From Pseudomonas sp. efr-133-TYG-5 (GTDB taxonomy: Bacteria; Pseudomonadota; Gammaproteobacteria; Pseudomonadales; Pseudomonadaceae): a stretch of 64,000 nt of DNA. Made by a program: the position numbers and the translations under genes. The DNA is taken from NCBI RefSeq assembly GCF_030209175.1, contig NZ_JARVSM010000001.1, positions 124,001 through 188,000 of the forward strand, read 5' to 3'. Below are positions 50,382 to 59,601 of this stretch, one piece after another. The notes under the pieces are model-generated. The model was given only the letters and a program-made list of their open reading frames with translations. It did no database searches and was not told where the DNA came from. Each line of letters opens with the position of its first letter. The stretch's first letter is position 1.

Positions 50382-50636
50382 TTATCGATTTCCTGTAGTG
50401 GGGAGAACTCGATACCCATTATCTGGATCGATAAGAACCGTTCCACTCAACCCATGCACTTTACTCATCGCCCATGGACGCATTGACGGCGACGGCGGGA
50501 ATTGGCCGTGTAGCCCAGTACTACTCTCAGGGTTCCCAAGCCAACAGGCAATCACGCCTCTGCCGTCGTAACACTCAGGCCCGACAAGATAGCCGAGCGC
50601 TGCAATCAATAATGTGAGAACGATGATCCGCTTCAT
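50382..50636 (-). CDS. Small exported protein (84 aa), unknown
   Basis: The ATG at 50636 has GGAG 7 bases upstream. A hydrophobic N-terminus (MKRIIVLTLLIAALGYLVG) could be a signal peptide or anchor. The mature part has two cysteines (CYDGRGVIAC) that could form a disulfide, and ends in a polar tail. No family is recognised. RBS and signal peptide are the only support. Confidence 0.5.
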   Translation of the reverse strand: MKRIIVLTLLIAALGYLVGPECYDGRGVIACWLGNPESSTGLHGQFPPSPSMRPWAMSKVHGLSGTVLIDPDNGYRVLPTTGNR

Positions 50637-50871
50637 GGTTTGCTCCAGATAAGGTGGAGTAACCAGTGAGCCATGAGAGAAAAATCTTTTGGGCTCAATC
50701 TGACCCTGTTACGGGGTCGGACTAGGGATGTCCCGATCAATTGCGCCATTGGATTTGTCGGTGGCCGTTTATGTTCAGCCGACTCGTGAGGTCTAGGACA
50801 GGCTCCGCAGGGAGATACACGCCGGGCCCGGTAAGCGCATGCCCCGTCTAGTTGGAATGCAGGCATCAGGG

Positions 50872-50904
50872 GCCGGCGGTGGAATGTTATTCCGAGCCGC
50901 CGGC
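50872..50904 (-). terminator. Terminator-like hairpin after 44-aa gene
   Basis: Arms GCCGGCGG (50872-50879) and CCGCCGGC (50897-50904) with an inner GGAAT/ATTCC pairing. It lies 11 bases past the minus-strand stop at 50916. No T-run, so termination is only probable. Confidence 0.4.
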
Positions 50905-50915
50905 AATGAGCGTGG

Positions 50916-51050
50916 TCATTCTACGATGCAGATCCAGCGGTGGTTGTGCCTGTAGGGCGCGCGAGTGAAATGCACATCTGCCACCAGATTCATGCCTCGC
51001 TCCTGGAGCGCTTCGGTCAGTTGTACGAGTGTCTCTGCCTGGATAGTCAT
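50916..51050 (-). CDS. Small soluble protein (44 aa), unknown
   Basis: The ATG at 51050 (minus strand) has GAGG about 8 bases upstream and the TGA is at 50916-50918. The product is hydrophilic: an amphipathic helix (LVQLTEALQERGMNLVADVH) and a basic/aromatic end with RHNHRWICIVE. No signal peptide and no membrane segment. No family is recognised. RBS, start and a hairpin just after the stop are the support. Confidence 0.45.
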   Translation of the reverse strand: MTIQAETLVQLTEALQERGMNLVADVHFTRAPYRHNHRWICIVE

Positions 51051-51358
51051 TGCTGTCACCTCGTCAGATTTACTGCGTTCATCATTCTTGACCGAGGAGG
51101 CAGGTCGCTAATTCATTTTTTCTACTTGGGCGATTGGCTCGATACGCACCGCAGAGCCGGTGGTCGAAAAATTGCGAGAAGGTGAAAGTCAGCCAGATGG
51201 CCGCAATGTGATCCTGTTTTTTTTATTGGATCTGAGGCTGTTTTTACCGACTCAACGCTCTATAGAGTGCTTGTCCGAGGCACTAGTGGACAGTGATCGA
51301 CCGCCATTATTTCTGGCTCTCTGAAGACCGGACGACTCGAGAGTCTTCAGGAATCACC
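51051..51358. other. Intergenic stretch, 308 bases, AT-richer
   Basis: It holds the upstream region of the 44-aa gene and the promoter region of the GAF-PAS-GGDEF-EAL gene. A GATCC...GGATC pairing (51210-51232) encloses a T-run at 51217-51224. Its base composition is lower in GC than neighbours. An open frame at 50940-51185 on the plus strand has no support. Confidence 0.4.
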
Positions 51359-53599
51359 ATGAATACCCGTCCGAGCTTTGCCAGCAAGACTGTCCCCGAG
51401 TCGCAACGTGACATTCTCGGCATGATCGCGACCGACCAGCATCTGGGCGACGTACTCTGTGCCATCTGCCGGATGCTCGACACACAATCCCCCGAAACCC
51501 TCTGCTCTATCCTGCTCACGGATGCCGAGGGTAAACACTTGCTCAATGGCGCAGCACCTGGCCTGCCGCTCGAATACAGCGACGCGATCGATGGCATGGC
51601 CATTGGCCCGCAAGCAGGAACCTGCGGCACCGCAGCGTTCCGACGTGAGCTTGTGGTCACCGAAGACATCGCCCAGGACCCGAATTGGGAGCATTTCCGC
51701 AGCCTGGCGCTGGGACATAACCTGCGTTCCTGTTGGTCAGTGCCTTTGCTCTCCCATCAAGGAACCGTGTTGGGTACATTTGCCCTGTATAAGAATCGCG
51801 CCCACGTGCCGGACGAGACGCAGATCCACCAACTGGCCATTGCCGCCCAACTGGCGGTCATTGCGATCCGCCATGAACGTGACGGCCGGCGACTGGAGGA
51901 AAGCGAACAACGTTTCCGCTCATTGTTCACCTATAATCCCAACCCGGTGTTCGCCCTCGATCTGGCCGGCAACATCCAGAGCGTGAATCCTGCAGGCCTG
52001 AAGCTCAAGCCGCACACGGCGACCAATTTCATTGGTCATCACTTTTCCCATCTGGTGCTCGCTGAAGACCTGCAACGGGTCAGTCAGCATTTTTGCGCAG
52101 CCCGCGCCGGAGCGCCTCAGCGTTTCGAGGCACAGCTGCGCGACGAAAGTGGGCAACTGTTGACCATGGATATTTCCAACCTGCCCATCATGGTCAACGG
52201 AGAGATCGTCGGTGTATTTGGCATTGCCCGGGACATCAGCGAGCAGAAACATTTCGAGCGCCAGTTGAGCTTCAATGCCAGTCATGACCGGCTGACCGGG
52301 TTGCTTAACCGTGTTTCGCTTGAAGAGCGGCTGATTCTGGATTGCCACATCAGTCGTCGGCGCAAGCGTCGTCTGGCGGTAATGTGCATTGATCTGGATG
52401 GATTCAAATCCATCAACGATTCGATCGGGCATTACTTCGGCGATCAGGTGCTGATCGAAGTGGCGCAACGTATGACCCAGCAGGTGCGCCCCGGGGACAC
52501 CATTGTGCGCATGGGCGGTGACGAATTCATCGTGTTGCTGCCGGACCTGCTGCGTGATGAGGACGTTGTACCGGTGGCCGAGCGCCTGATGGCCAGCATT
52601 GCCAGACCCTACTGCATCCAGGGCATTGACCTGCATGTGAGTGCAAGTATCGGCATCACACTGAGCGATGGTCATATCGAGCAGCCGATGCAACTGATCC
52701 AGCAAGCTGACATGGCCATGTACAAAGCCAAGCAACAAGGGCGCAACAACTTTCAGTGGTACACCCGCGACCTCAATCAGCGTGTCTGCGAGCACGCGAG
52801 CCTGCGTAACGACCTGCAAAAGGCGATCGAAACCCAGGCGTTCCAGCTGCATTATCAACCGCAGATGGACGCGCGCACGGGGCGGGTGGTCGGGATCGAA
52901 GCGCTGCTGCGCTGGGAGCATCCTGAAAAAGGATTTATCTCGCCCGCAGTGTTTGTGCCGGTGGCAGAGGACAGTGGGCAGATCATCCCGCTGAGCCTTT
53001 GGGTGCTCGATACGGCCTGCGCTCAATTGCGCCTGCTGGGCGAGCAGGGTATGAGGGGTATTTCGATGGCGGTGAATATTTCGCCGATGCATTTTCAGCG
53101 TGGACGGTTCGTCGAGTCTATCCAGACAGTGCTGAGCAAGCACGGCCTAAGCGCCGGCCAGTTGGAACTGGAGATTACCGAGTCGCTTTTGCTGCATAAC
53201 GTTGAACAGGCGATCGACACGTTACACCGGCTCAAGGCACTCGGAGTGTGCATTGCGCTGGATGATTTCGGCACCGGTTTTTCCAGCCTCAGTTACCTCA
53301 AGCGTTTGCCCATCGACAAGATCAAGATCGACCGCTCCTTCATCCAGGAAATTGCCACCGACCGTCACGATGCAGCAATCACCCAAGGCATTATTTCGAT
53401 GGCCCATCACCTTGGCCTGACGGTGGTCGCCGAAGGTGTGGAAACCACCTCGCAAGTGGATTTTCTCAAGGGCATTGGCTGCGATATTTTTCAGGGGTAT
53501 TACTTTGCCAAACCGATGCCCTTTGCCGAGCTCGAAGCTTTCTTGAGCCATCAGGCTTCTGCATCGCTGACCGGCAAGACTGTCGGGATCCACTGCTGA
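51359..53599 (+). CDS. Cyclic-di-GMP enzyme: GAF-PAS-GGDEF-EAL
   Basis: The protein has 746 residues, without membrane segments. The GAF domain (about 15-165, GPQAGTCGTAAFRRELVVTE) is followed by a PAS domain (about 180-300), a GGDEF domain with intact RMGGDEFIVLL and the RPGD I-site five residues before it, and an EAL domain with GIEALLRW, DDFGTGFSSL and KIDRSFI. Both catalytic motifs are intact, so it may make and degrade c-di-GMP or act as a sensor. The ATG at 51359 fits the start of the GAF fold; a GTG at 51293 is possible. It stands alone. A small hairpin follows the stop. Confidence 0.9.
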   Translation: MNTRPSFASKTVPESQRDILGMIATDQHLGDVLCAICRMLDTQSPETLCSILLTDAEGKHLLNGAAPGLPLEYSDAIDGMAIGPQAGTCGTAAFRRELVVTEDIAQDPNWEHFRSLALGHNLRSCWSVPLLSHQGTVLGTFALYKNRAHVPDETQIHQLAIAAQLAVIAIRHERDGRRLEESEQRFRSLFTYNPNPVFALDLAGNIQSVNPAGLKLKPHTATNFIGHHFSHLVLAEDLQRVSQHFCAARAGAPQRFEAQLRDESGQLLTMDISNLPIMVNGEIVGVFGIARDISEQKHFERQLSFNASHDRLTGLLNRVSLEERLILDCHISRRRKRRLAVMCIDLDGFKSINDSIGHYFGDQVLIEVAQRMTQQVRPGDTIVRMGGDEFIVLLPDLLRDEDVVPVAERLMASIARPYCIQGIDLHVSASIGITLSDGHIEQPMQLIQQADMAMYKAKQQGRNNFQWYTRDLNQRVCEHASLRNDLQKAIETQAFQLHYQPQMDARTGRVVGIEALLRWEHPEKGFISPAVFVPVAEDSGQIIPLSLWVLDTACAQLRLLGEQGMRGISMAVNISPMHFQRGRFVESIQTVLSKHGLSAGQLELEITESLLLHNVEQAIDTLHRLKALGVCIALDDFGTGFSSLSYLKRLPIDKIKIDRSFIQEIATDRHDAAITQGIISMAHHLGLTVVAEGVETTSQVDFLKGIGCDIFQGYYFAKPMPFAELEAFLSHQASASLTGKTVGIHC

Positions 53600-53656
53600 A
53601 AATCAGACGTTAAGGTAAATTTTCAGACTCCAACGCAGAACTCCCTCTCCCCAGGC

Positions 53657-53675
53657 AAGGCGCTTCCTGCGCCTT
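53657..53675 (+). terminator. Terminator-like hairpin after GGDEF-EAL gene
   Basis: AAGGCGC (53657-53663) and GCGCCTT (53669-53675) with a 5-base loop, followed by TCTC. It lies between the c-di-GMP gene and the next operon. It is short with a poor T-run. Confidence 0.45.
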
Positions 53676-53732
53676 TCTCACACACTCGGCTCTAACGCTA
53701 TCGCGCTGCATAACAACAAGAGCCGCGAAAAA

Positions 53733-56732
53733 ATGACTAGTTTCCAACCTGCTACCGAAAATCAGACCGGCCACATCGGCGCCCGTCAGGCCCGTGTCGA
53801 GGACGCCGCATTGTTGCGCGGTCTCGGCTGCTATGCCGATGACGCTGCGATCCCTCCGGGAACGCTGCACGCGGCGATCATCCGTTCACCCCACGCTCAT
53901 GCGCGGATCACCTCGGTGGACTTTTCCAAAGCGCTGCTGATGAAAGGCGTGCACGGCGTACTGGTCGGCGAAGACGTCAAACGCTGGGCGCTGCCGTTTC
54001 CGGTGGGTGTGCGTCAGCCGATGGAGCACTGGTGCGTCGCCGTGGACAAGGTGCGCTATGTCGGAGAGCCGGTGGCCGTGGTGATCGCTGACAACCGCTA
54101 TCTGGCGGAGGACGCCATCGAGGGGGTGCGCGTTGAGTACGAGCCGCTGCCCCCGGTCATCGATCCTGAACTGGCCACTGCCGAGCAGGCGCCGATCCTG
54201 CACGAAGCCGTCGGCAGCAACGTGGTCAACGAACGGCGCTTTCGTTATGGCGAGCCGGAGCAGGCGTTCGAGCAGGCGCCGCACAAAGTCTCGCTCAAAG
54301 TGAAGTTTCCGCGCAGTTCCTGCACACCCATCGAATGCTATGTAGTGCTCGCTCAGTACGAGCGCGCCACCGGCATTTATGACGTGCTAGCCAATTTTCA
54401 GGGCCCCTATGCGTTGCACACGGTCATGGCCCGGGCACTGAATGTGCCCGGCAACCGCTTGCGTTTGCGCACACCGAAAGATTCCGGCGGCAGCTTTGGC
54501 ATCAAGCAAGGGGTTTTCCCTTACGTGGTGATGATGGGTCTGGCGTCACGCAAGGTCGGCGCACCGGTGAAGTGGGTCGAGGACCGTCTGGAACATTTGC
54601 AGGGGGCTTCCTCGGCGACCAATCGGGTGACCGAAATTGAAGCGGCGGTGGAAGCGGATGGCCGCATCACCGCTTTGCGTTATGACCAGATCGACGATTG
54701 TGGTGCCTACCTGAGAGCGCCTGAACCGGCGACGTTCTACCGCATGCACGGCAACCTGACGGGCGCCTACGCGATCCGCAATTTGCAAGTGCGCAACCGA
54801 GTGGTGCTGACCAACAAAACCCCTTCCGGCCTGAACCGTGGTTTTGGTGGCCCACAGGTGTATTTCGCCCTGGAGCGTCTGCTGCAACACATCGCCGTGC
54901 AGTTGAAGCTTGATCCGTTGGACGTGATCCGCCGCAACCTGGTGCCGGCCGATGCCTTCCCTTATCGCGCGGCCGCCGGTGCGTTGCTCGATTCCGGCAA
55001 TTACCAGGCAGGCATTGCCTTGGCGGCGGCTGACGGTGGACTCGACGAGTTGCTAAAACGTCGTGATCAGGCGCGTGCCGAAGGCCGGATCTACGGCATC
55101 GGTTATGCCGCCGTCATCGAGCCTTCGATTTCCAACATGGGATACATCACCACCGCGATGACACCCGAAGAGCGGCGCAAGGCCGGTCCGAAAAACGGCG
55201 CTGTCGCAACCGCCACCATCAACGTCGGCCCGTTGGGTGACGTCAGTGTGCACGTGTCCTCGGCACCGCAAGGGCAGGGCCATCAAACCACCGTCGCTCA
55301 GGTCGTCGCGGAAGTGCTTGGGGTTGCGCTGGAATCCATCGTGGTCAACGTCGAGCTGGACACCCAGAAGGACGCCTGGTCGATTGCCTCGGGCAACTAT
55401 TCCAGCCGCTTCGCCGGCGCTGTGGCCGGTGCCGTCTACAAGGCGGCGCTGAAGATCCGCGATCGCCTCGCCGCGATTGCCGCCGAGCAATTGCAGGCCA
55501 GTCCCGAAGATATTGGTTTCGCCGGTGGCAAGATTTTTGTGGTCAATGGCGGGGCGGTGGCGCCATTCCATCGGATTGCTGGTGCGACCCACTGGTCGCC
55601 GGGCCTGCTGCCGGAAGGTGAAAGTGGCGGACTGCGCGAAACCGCCTTCTGGAGCCCGCCGCAATTGGTGGCCCCGGACGACCAGGATCAGGTCAACAGC
55701 TCGCTGTGCTACGGCTTTGTCTTCGACATCTGTGGTCTGGAAATCGACCGCATGACCGGCGAGATCCACATCGATCGCTACATCACCTGCCATGACGCCG
55801 GCCGCCTGCTCAACCCGGCGCTGGTCGATGGCCAGATTCGTGGTGGCTTCACCCAGGGCCTGGGCGCGGCGCTGATGGAAGAGTTCGCCTATGGCGAGGA
55901 CGGCAGCTTCCTCTCCGGGACCTTCGCCGATTATCTGGTGCCGACCGCACCGGAAGTGATCGAACCTGTGATTTTGCACATGGAAACGCCATCGCCATTC
56001 ACCCCACTGGGCGCCAAGGGTGTGGGCGAGGGCAACAATATGAGCACGCCGGTGTGCATCGCCAACGCGGTGGCCGACGCCCTTGGCCGCTCGGACATCC
56101 GTCTGCCACTGACGCCATCGAGAGTACGCACGCTCATCGGGATCGACGAGCCGCCACGGCCCGCCGGTATGGAGCCCGATGAAAACCTGGACACGGCCGC
56201 TGCCGGTGGACCGGCACTGCGGGCCAACGACTCGGTGGTGATTCCTGCTGCGCCGCAACAGGTCTTCGAGACCTTGCTCGACCCGCAGACGCTGGCGGCA
56301 ATCATTCCCGGTTGCCACGACCTCGTGCTTGAAGGCGAAAACCGTTACCGCGCAGACGTCACCGTCGGCGTCGGCATGATCCGTGCGCGCTTCGAGGCCA
56401 AGGTTGCCCTGAGTGATCTGGACCCGCCGCATTCATTGCGTCTATCCGGTTCCGGCAGCAGCTCGATGGGTTCGGCCCAGGGTCAGGCCAAGGTGCGTTT
56501 CGTCCAACTGGAAAATGGCCACACACGTCTGGAATACCAATACCAGGTGGCGGTCAGCGGCAAAGTCGCTGCGGTCGGCGGCCGAATGTTGCAAGGGGCC
56601 TCGAAAGTGATCATCGGACAAATCTTTACTCGCCTGTCGCAACGGGTCAGCGGCCAAGCCATCTCCACCGGCTGGTGGGCGCGACTGCGGGCCTCGCTTG
56701 GCGCGCTGTTTGGCAAGGGAGGTGCGCAATGA
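53733..56732 (+). CDS. hmfA: Mo-dehydrogenase large subunit fused to CoxG-like domain (2-furoyl-CoA dehydrogenase large subunit candidate)
   Basis: The protein has 999 residues, longer than usual (about 770-800) CoxL/HcrA subunits. Residues about 20-800 are the aldehyde oxidase/xanthine dehydrogenase hammerhead and Moco domains (EDAALLRGLGCYADDA, RTPKDSGGSFGIKQ, GLNRGFGGPQVYFALERLL, GAKGVGEGNNMSTPVCIANA). Residues about 828-965 are a CoxG/SRPBCC-like domain (SVVIPAAPQQVFETLLDPQT, then LAAIIPGCHDL). The gene order L-M-S-synthetase-crotonase matches hmfABCDE of Cupriavidus basilensis, where the Mo enzyme hydroxylates 2-furoyl-CoA. It overlaps the next gene by 4 bases. The substrate is inferred, not proven. 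Confidence 0.78.
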   Translation: MTSFQPATENQTGHIGARQARVEDAALLRGLGCYADDAAIPPGTLHAAIIRSPHAHARITSVDFSKALLMKGVHGVLVGEDVKRWALPFPVGVRQPMEHWCVAVDKVRYVGEPVAVVIADNRYLAEDAIEGVRVEYEPLPPVIDPELATAEQAPILHEAVGSNVVNERRFRYGEPEQAFEQAPHKVSLKVKFPRSSCTPIECYVVLAQYERATGIYDVLANFQGPYALHTVMARALNVPGNRLRLRTPKDSGGSFGIKQGVFPYVVMMGLASRKVGAPVKWVEDRLEHLQGASSATNRVTEIEAAVEADGRITALRYDQIDDCGAYLRAPEPATFYRMHGNLTGAYAIRNLQVRNRVVLTNKTPSGLNRGFGGPQVYFALERLLQHIAVQLKLDPLDVIRRNLVPADAFPYRAAAGALLDSGNYQAGIALAAADGGLDELLKRRDQARAEGRIYGIGYAAVIEPSISNMGYITTAMTPEERRKAGPKNGAVATATINVGPLGDVSVHVSSAPQGQGHQTTVAQVVAEVLGVALESIVVNVELDTQKDAWSIASGNYSSRFAGAVAGAVYKAALKIRDRLAAIAAEQLQASPEDIGFAGGKIFVVNGGAVAPFHRIAGATHWSPGLLPEGESGGLRETAFWSPPQLVAPDDQDQVNSSLCYGFVFDICGLEIDRMTGEIHIDRYITCHDAGRLLNPALVDGQIRGGFTQGLGAALMEEFAYGEDGSFLSGTFADYLVPTAPEVIEPVILHMETPSPFTPLGAKGVGEGNNMSTPVCIANAVADALGRSDIRLPLTPSRVRTLIGIDEPPRPAGMEPDENLDTAAAGGPALRANDSVVIPAAPQQVFETLLDPQTLAAIIPGCHDLVLEGENRYRADVTVGVGMIRARFEAKVALSDLDPPHSLRLSGSGSSSMGSAQGQAKVRFVQLENGHTRLEYQYQVAVSGKVAAVGGRMLQGASKVIIGQIFTRLSQRVSGQAISTGWWARLRASLGALFGKGGAQ

Positions 56733-57535
56733 AACCGGCTGCTTTCGATTACGTTCGGGCTGACACCCGTCGTCAGGTGGTTGAGTTGCTCGCCGAGTAC
56801 GGCCAGGACGCTCGCATCATCGCCGGTGGCCAATCGCTGATGGCGGTGCTGAACATGCGCCTGGCTCAACCCAAGTTGCTGATCGACATCAATCATGTGG
56901 CTGAACTGGCCTATATCGAACTGCGCAAGGATTGCCTGGCGGTAGGTGCCGGGGTACGACAGGCGCAGTTGCTGGCGCGTTCGACCCTGATGGACGAGGT
57001 GCCTTTATTGGCACTGGCGATGCCCTGGATCGGTCACTTCCAGACGCGTAATCGCGGCACAGTCTGCGGTTCGGTGGCTCACGCCGACCCCAGCGCCGAG
57101 TTGCCGCTGTGCCTGGTGACGCTGGGTGGCGACATCGTTCTGGAGTCGAAAAAAGGCAAGCGCATCGTCAAGGCTGCCGACTTCTTCCAAGGCATTCTCA
57201 CCACCGACAAGCGTCCAGATGAACTGGTCGTCGAGGTGCGTTTTCCACTCAAGCGCGAGGGCATCACCTATCGCTTCCGCGAAATCGCCATGCGCCACGG
57301 CGACTTTGCAATTGTCTCCCTGGCCGCGGCCATCGGCGCGGACCAGGTCGAACTCGGCATCGGCGGGGTCGCTGACCGTCCGCAACGTCGCAGTCTGCCT
57401 CGTGGTGCGGCGCTGCCGGACGCGCTCAATCAAACCGCCTGGTCGCTCGATGCACAAGACGACGTGCAGGCCAGCGCTGCCTATCGCCGCCAACTAATTC
57501 GCGAGCTGGGTCATCAGCTGATCGAAGGAGTCTGA
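56729..57535 (+). CDS. hmfB: FAD-binding medium subunit of molybdenum dehydrogenase (2-furoyl-CoA dehydrogenase type)
   Basis: The protein has 268 residues, a CoxM/HcrB-like FAD subunit. The PCMH FAD motif is visible as RIIAGGQSLMAVLNMRLAQP (about 36-55) and FQTRNRGTVCGSVAHADPSA (about 108-127). It lacks the extra 4Fe-4S insertion of 4-hydroxybenzoyl-CoA reductase HcrB, which argues against that enzyme. The ATG overlaps the large-subunit stop (ATGA), and GGGAGG lies 6-11 bases upstream. Electrons pass from Moco through the 2Fe-2S subunit to this FAD. Confidence 0.85.
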   Translation: MKPAAFDYVRADTRRQVVELLAEYGQDARIIAGGQSLMAVLNMRLAQPKLLIDINHVAELAYIELRKDCLAVGAGVRQAQLLARSTLMDEVPLLALAMPWIGHFQTRNRGTVCGSVAHADPSAELPLCLVTLGGDIVLESKKGKRIVKAADFFQGILTTDKRPDELVVEVRFPLKREGITYRFREIAMRHGDFAIVSLAAAIGADQVELGIGGVADRPQRRSLPRGAALPDALNQTAWSLDAQDDVQASAAYRRQLIRELGHQLIEGV

Positions 57536-57537
57536 AC

Positions 57538-58038
57538 ATGCGTGTAACTGCCGACCAAACCTTTCCGATTCGCCTGGAACTCAATGGCCGCTCCCGCGAA
57601 GCCCTGGCTGAACCGCGAACCCAACTCTGCGACTTCCTGCGCCACGACCTCGGTGCCACCGGTGTCCATGTCGGATGCGAACACGGTGTCTGCGGTGCCT
57701 GCACGGTGCTGGTGGACGGAGTCGCGATGCGTTCCTGCCTGATGCTCGCGGTACAGGGGCACGAGCGGCGTATCGAGACCGTCGAGTCCTTGGCCGACGA
57801 CGACACACTGAGCGACCTGCAACAAGCCTTTCGCCGTCATCACGCCTTGCAGTGCGGCTTTTGCACTGCGGGCATTCTCATGTCCTGCGTGGATTTCCTG
57901 GAACGGGTACCCAACCCGGACGAGACCCAGGTACGCGACATGCTTTCGGGGCATCTATGTCGCTGCACGGGCTACACCGGCATCGTCCAAGCCGTGCTCG
58001 AAGTCGCTGCCCAGCGCCAAACGAACGAAGGGGTATAA
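57538..58038 (+). CDS. hmfC: 2Fe-2S small subunit of molybdenum dehydrogenase (2-furoyl-CoA dehydrogenase type)
   Basis: The protein has 166 residues. The ferredoxin-type cluster ligands C47, C52, C55 and C67 (GCEHGVCGACTVLVDG) are followed by the second 2Fe-2S cluster ligands in LQCGFCTAGIL and GHLCRCTGYT. It matches CoxS/HcrC and HmfC in length. It starts 2 bases after the FAD-subunit stop with a GAAGGAG RBS. No signal peptide, so the enzyme is cytoplasmic, unlike the Tat-exported enzyme at 40.7 kb. Confidence 0.9.
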   Translation: MRVTADQTFPIRLELNGRSREALAEPRTQLCDFLRHDLGATGVHVGCEHGVCGACTVLVDGVAMRSCLMLAVQGHERRIETVESLADDDTLSDLQQAFRRHHALQCGFCTAGILMSCVDFLERVPNPDETQVRDMLSGHLCRCTGYTGIVQAVLEVAAQRQTNEGV

Positions 58039-58043
58039 CAACA

Positions 58044-59582
58044 ATGTTCGATCTCGGACGCAGTTTCCTCGCTGCCGTTGAACGCCGGCCGCACGCCGTG
58101 GCGGTCAGTGACGGTGCGTTGAAGAAAACCTATGAAGACTGGTTCGTCGATATCCAGAGTGCCGCTTGGGGCTTGCAATGCCTTGGGCTGCAACGCGGTG
58201 ATCGACTGCTGGTAGCGATGCAAAACCGCTGGCAGATGGCAACCCTGCATTGGGCCTGTCAGTTTACGGGCATCGTCATGACCCCGTTGAACTGGCGTTC
58301 GACCGCCGATGAACTGGACTACTGCATCGAAGATGCGCAAATCCGTGCAGTGGCTTACGACGATGCTACCGTGACCGCCGTGGCCGGTTGCAGTGCCGCC
58401 ACAAGGCTGCCACGGATCGCCACCGGTCTGCGTGCTGCCAACACCGACCTGAGTTTCGAGGAACTGTGTTCGCAGACCCCCTCCGGCATCATTTTGCAGG
58501 CCGACGCCGAAGATTTTTCACTGCTGCTGTACACCTCCGGAACCACCAGCAAGCCCAAGGGCGTGCCCCGTCGGCACCGTTGCGAACGTGCCGCGGCGGT
58601 GGCCCACGTCGCGCAAAACCTCTACCGCCAGAGCGAATGTACGCTGGGTGTCATGCCGCTTTACCACACCATGGGCGTGCGTTCGCTGCTCTCCATGGCG
58701 CTGATCGACGGACATTTCGTCTGTGTGCCGAAGTTCGACGTGGAAGCCACGCTGCAGGCCATCGAACGGGAAAAGGTCAGCAACCTGTACCTGGTGCCGA
58801 CGCTCTACCACATGCTTATCGAGCACCCGGCCTTTGCCCGCGAGCGAGTCGCCAGTGTGGAGAAAATCGGCTTTGCGGGTGCGCCGATGAGCGACGGCTT
58901 GATGCGTCGCGTCGAGCAGGCGTTCCAGCCGCAGTTATTCGTCAATCATTACGGCAGCTCGGAGATCTACACCTTCACCATCGACCAGCAAGCCAGCCGC
59001 AAACCCGGTTCGTCAGGGCGCAGTGCAATGAACCAGCGCGTGCGCGTGGTGCCGATCGATGCTGAAACGCCGGACGTGCAGGTCAACCCAATGGAGGAGG
59101 GCCAGATCATCGCCGACCTGGCGAGTGACGAGGCGTTCGAAGGCTACCTGAACCGCCCCGAAGCGACCGCCAAGGCCTTGCGTGATGGATGGTATTTCAC
59201 CGGTGACATCGGCTACTTCGATCTGGAGGGTGATCTGTTCGTCACGGGGCGTGTCGATGACTTGATCATCACCGGCGGCGAAAACGTCAGCCCGGCGGAA
59301 ATCGAAAACATGCTCTCTCTGCACCCGGCAGTGGAAGAAGTGGTGGTGGTCGGTCTGCCTGACGAGCAGTGGGGCAAGATCATTGCCGCGTTTATCAAGC
59401 TGCGCGCCGAGGTCTCGGAAGACGACCTCGATGCCCATTGCATCGCTTCGGGCCTGGCCAAATTCAAGCGGCCACGGCGTTACCAGTTCATCGATCAGAT
59501 TCCAAAATCTCCAGTCGGCAAGGTTCTGCGGCGTGTGCTGCTGGCCCAATTCCAGGAACAGGCCTTGAAGGCCATCAGCTAA
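58044..59582 (+). CDS. hmfD: Acyl-CoA synthetase (2-furoyl-CoA synthetase candidate)
   Basis: The protein has 512 residues and is an adenylate-forming enzyme with the AMP-binding P-loop LLYTSGTTSKPKGVPRR (about 158-174), the NHYGSSEIYTF region and the C-terminal GDIGYFDLEGDLFVTGRVDD hinge plus the catalytic Lys in PKSPVGKVLRR. It activates a carboxylic acid to its CoA thioester. By position after the Mo-dehydrogenase subunits it fits HmfD, 2-furoyl-CoA synthetase. The ATG at 58044 is 5 bases after the previous stop; a longer overlapping frame is rejected. The substrate range is inferred. Confidence 0.85.
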   Translation: MFDLGRSFLAAVERRPHAVAVSDGALKKTYEDWFVDIQSAAWGLQCLGLQRGDRLLVAMQNRWQMATLHWACQFTGIVMTPLNWRSTADELDYCIEDAQIRAVAYDDATVTAVAGCSAATRLPRIATGLRAANTDLSFEELCSQTPSGIILQADAEDFSLLLYTSGTTSKPKGVPRRHRCERAAAVAHVAQNLYRQSECTLGVMPLYHTMGVRSLLSMALIDGHFVCVPKFDVEATLQAIEREKVSNLYLVPTLYHMLIEHPAFARERVASVEKIGFAGAPMSDGLMRRVEQAFQPQLFVNHYGSSEIYTFTIDQQASRKPGSSGRSAMNQRVRVVPIDAETPDVQVNPMEEGQIIADLASDEAFEGYLNRPEATAKALRDGWYFTGDIGYFDLEGDLFVTGRVDDLIITGGENVSPAEIENMLSLHPAVEEVVVVGLPDEQWGKIIAAFIKLRAEVSEDDLDAHCIASGLAKFKRPRRYQFIDQIPKSPVGKVLRRVLLAQFQEQALKAIS

Positions 59583-59601
59583 TCATCCAGAGGACACTCT
59601 C

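Noticed and set aside
55053..56432. Long open frame on the minus strand (about 459 codons)
   Set aside because: Antisense to the CoxL-CoxG gene; Arg/His-rich shadow without RBS or domain.
53733..58038. 4-Hydroxybenzoyl-CoA reductase or CO dehydrogenase assignment
   Set aside because: The FAD subunit is too short for HcrB with its 4Fe-4S insertion. The large subunit is followed by acyl-CoA synthetase and crotonase genes, unlike cox operons.
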